The notes under the pieces are model-generated. The model ran no database searches. It was not told the DNA's origin and saw nothing but the letters and a program-made list of their open reading frames with translations. The translations under genes were made by a program, and so were the position numbers. Shown here one piece after another: positions 6,013 to 6,757 of a stretch of 6,757 bases of DNA; position 1 is the stretch's first letter, and the number at the start of each line of letters is the position of its first letter. Source of the DNA: Clostridia bacterium (lineage in GTDB: Bacteria; Bacillota; Clostridia; Oscillospirales; Butyricicoccaceae); assembly GCA_017407765.1 (NCBI GenBank), contig JAFQVZ010000071.1, forward strand, positions 1-6,757. Direction: 5' to 3'.

Positions 6013-6757
6013 AAATAACATCAAAATCAAAATCTTCAAGTTCTTCGATCATATGCTTTTCTGCCTCTGTTGTTTCCCTCATCAGAAGCTCGGCCGCCTG
6101 CTGAGGATCAATCCCCCAAACTTCACCAAGGTTTTCGGCAATATCGCTTTTTTCTGAAGGTGAAAATGCCGAAAAAGCTCTTCTGAGAAAAACAAGTGCT
6201 CTTTTAAAGCCTTCACTGTCTAATCCGTCAAGGTAGTCACTTAAGTGACGCCATAACGACAAACGCGCTATCAGAGCATATCTGTTCTTTCCGGCAAGGC
6301 CCTCAAACCATCCTGCTCCAAGTTCGGCCGGAATACCCGGCGAAAGCCTGCGGCTGATCTCTCGTCCAAGCCGTTCTTCATCTGCAATTCCTCGTTCGAG
6401 GAGGATCGCCATGGCAAACCCCGAACATTTGGGATTAAGGTCATCTGCGTCTGACACTCTCCCTATGAGCCCTGTCCAGTCTCTCTCGCTCAGAAAAGCA
6501 TGATTCAGCTGCAGCACATTAAGCTTTTCCATTGATTCACATACATCTGCCGCCTGTTTAGCATCACATCGGCATGAATCAAACAAAATCAGATTAGCTC
6601 TTAAAACCAGACTCTCAAGCAGCGGCACAACAGGTTCTGTATCAAATTGTCTTATATCTCCATACCTGACAATCAGCGAGAGCTGCTCTGCTGCCGCGGC
6701 AGTCTGCTTAAGCGATGTATGGTCAGCTGCAAGCCTCTGAAGAGCCATAAGCGCGTG
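6011..6757 (-). CDS. DUF5682-type (YehM-like) protein, C-terminal 248 residues (cut by right edge)
   Basis: The frame is open to the window edge (the three codons beyond the internal ATG at 6748 also read through), so this is the C-terminal part of a larger protein. The visible part is mostly helical and soluble. Recognisable pieces are LSLIVRYGDIRQFDTEPV (a block I associate with DUF5682), LGAGWFEGLAGKNRYALI, and LVFLRRAFSAFSPSEKSDIAENL near the C-terminus. The A-x-W-x-E-G and L-R-R-x-F-x-x-F-S-P-x-E patterns match my recollection of DUF5682/YehM family C-termini, full-length proteins of about 700-800 residues. The tail is very acidic (MIEELEDFDFDVI). Its neighbour 11 bases downstream is the YehP-like vWA gene, which is this family's usual partner and strengthens the call. 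No enzymatic motif is visible in this fragment, and the function is unknown. The promoter and N-terminus lie beyond the right edge. Confidence 0.72.
   Translation of the reverse strand, partial: HALMALQRLAADHTSLKQTAAAAEQLSLIVRYGDIRQFDTEPVVPLLESLVLRANLILFDSCRCDAKQAADVCESMEKLNVLQLNHAFLSERDWTGLIGRVSDADDLNPKCSGFAMAILLERGIADEERLGREISRRLSPGIPAELGAGWFEGLAGKNRYALIARLSLWRHLSDYLDGLDSEGFKRALVFLRRAFSAFSPSEKSDIAENLGEVWGIDPQQAAELLMRETTEAEKHMIEELEDFDFDVI

Noticed and set aside
4848..6757. A VMAP-type ternary conflict (defence) system
   Set aside because: Those systems also use vWA and MoxR proteins, but no VMAP or effector domain is visible, and the two proteins fit the YehM/YehP type better.
1..6757. Mobile element, CRISPR array, tRNA or riboswitch
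   Set aside because: I found no terminal inverted repeats, transposase or integrase, spaced direct repeats, tRNA-like cloverleaf, or long structured leader; all gaps are under about 130 bases and are accounted for by promoters and terminators.

Overview
The window looks like a chromosomal segment of a low-to-mid GC Bacillota, most likely a Clostridia member close to Lachnospiraceae. The reasons are strong GGAGG-type ribosome binding sites, frequent ATA/AGA codons, a Bacillus/Clostridium-type LexA box (CGAAC-N4-GTT form), a YolD-like protein paired with a Y-family polymerase, and a PdaB-type deacetylase. The genus cannot be fixed from the sequence alone. Coding density is high and no gap between genes exceeds about 130 bases. 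I see no tRNA, rRNA, CRISPR array, insertion sequence or phage structural gene.

Left part, minus strand (1-1404). A gene encoding a GNAT acetyltransferase fused to a protein-tyrosine-phosphatase-like domain starts at a GTG at 1344 behind its own extended -10 promoter. It overlaps by 17 bases a VanZ-family membrane protein gene that runs off the left edge. The two are probably translationally coupled.

Centre, minus strand (1392-3951). A Y-family translesion polymerase (2338-3882) overlaps a YolD-like gene (1935-2360). After an 84-base gap comes a small two-helix membrane protein with a C-terminal zinc ribbon (1437-1850), and then a rho-independent terminator. The polymerase promoter has a TATAAT box whose -35 overlaps a near-consensus LexA operator (3938-3951), so this is an SOS-induced mutagenesis operon. 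The zinc-ribbon gene may be read as its third gene.

Plus strand (3977-4791). A membrane-anchored or secreted PdaB-like polysaccharide deacetylase is transcribed divergently from the polymerase. It ends at a perfect 15-bp bidirectional hairpin terminator (4803-4837).

Right part, minus strand (4848-6757). A DUF5682-type protein (only its C-terminal 248 residues are in the window) is followed after 11 bases by a YehP-like vWA-domain protein. The vWA ribosome binding site overlaps the upstream stop codon. This is the 3' end of a MoxR/vWA-type gene cluster resembling E. coli yehLMPQ. The AAA+ and other partners would lie beyond the right edge. This poorly understood chaperone-like system is the most interesting part of the window.
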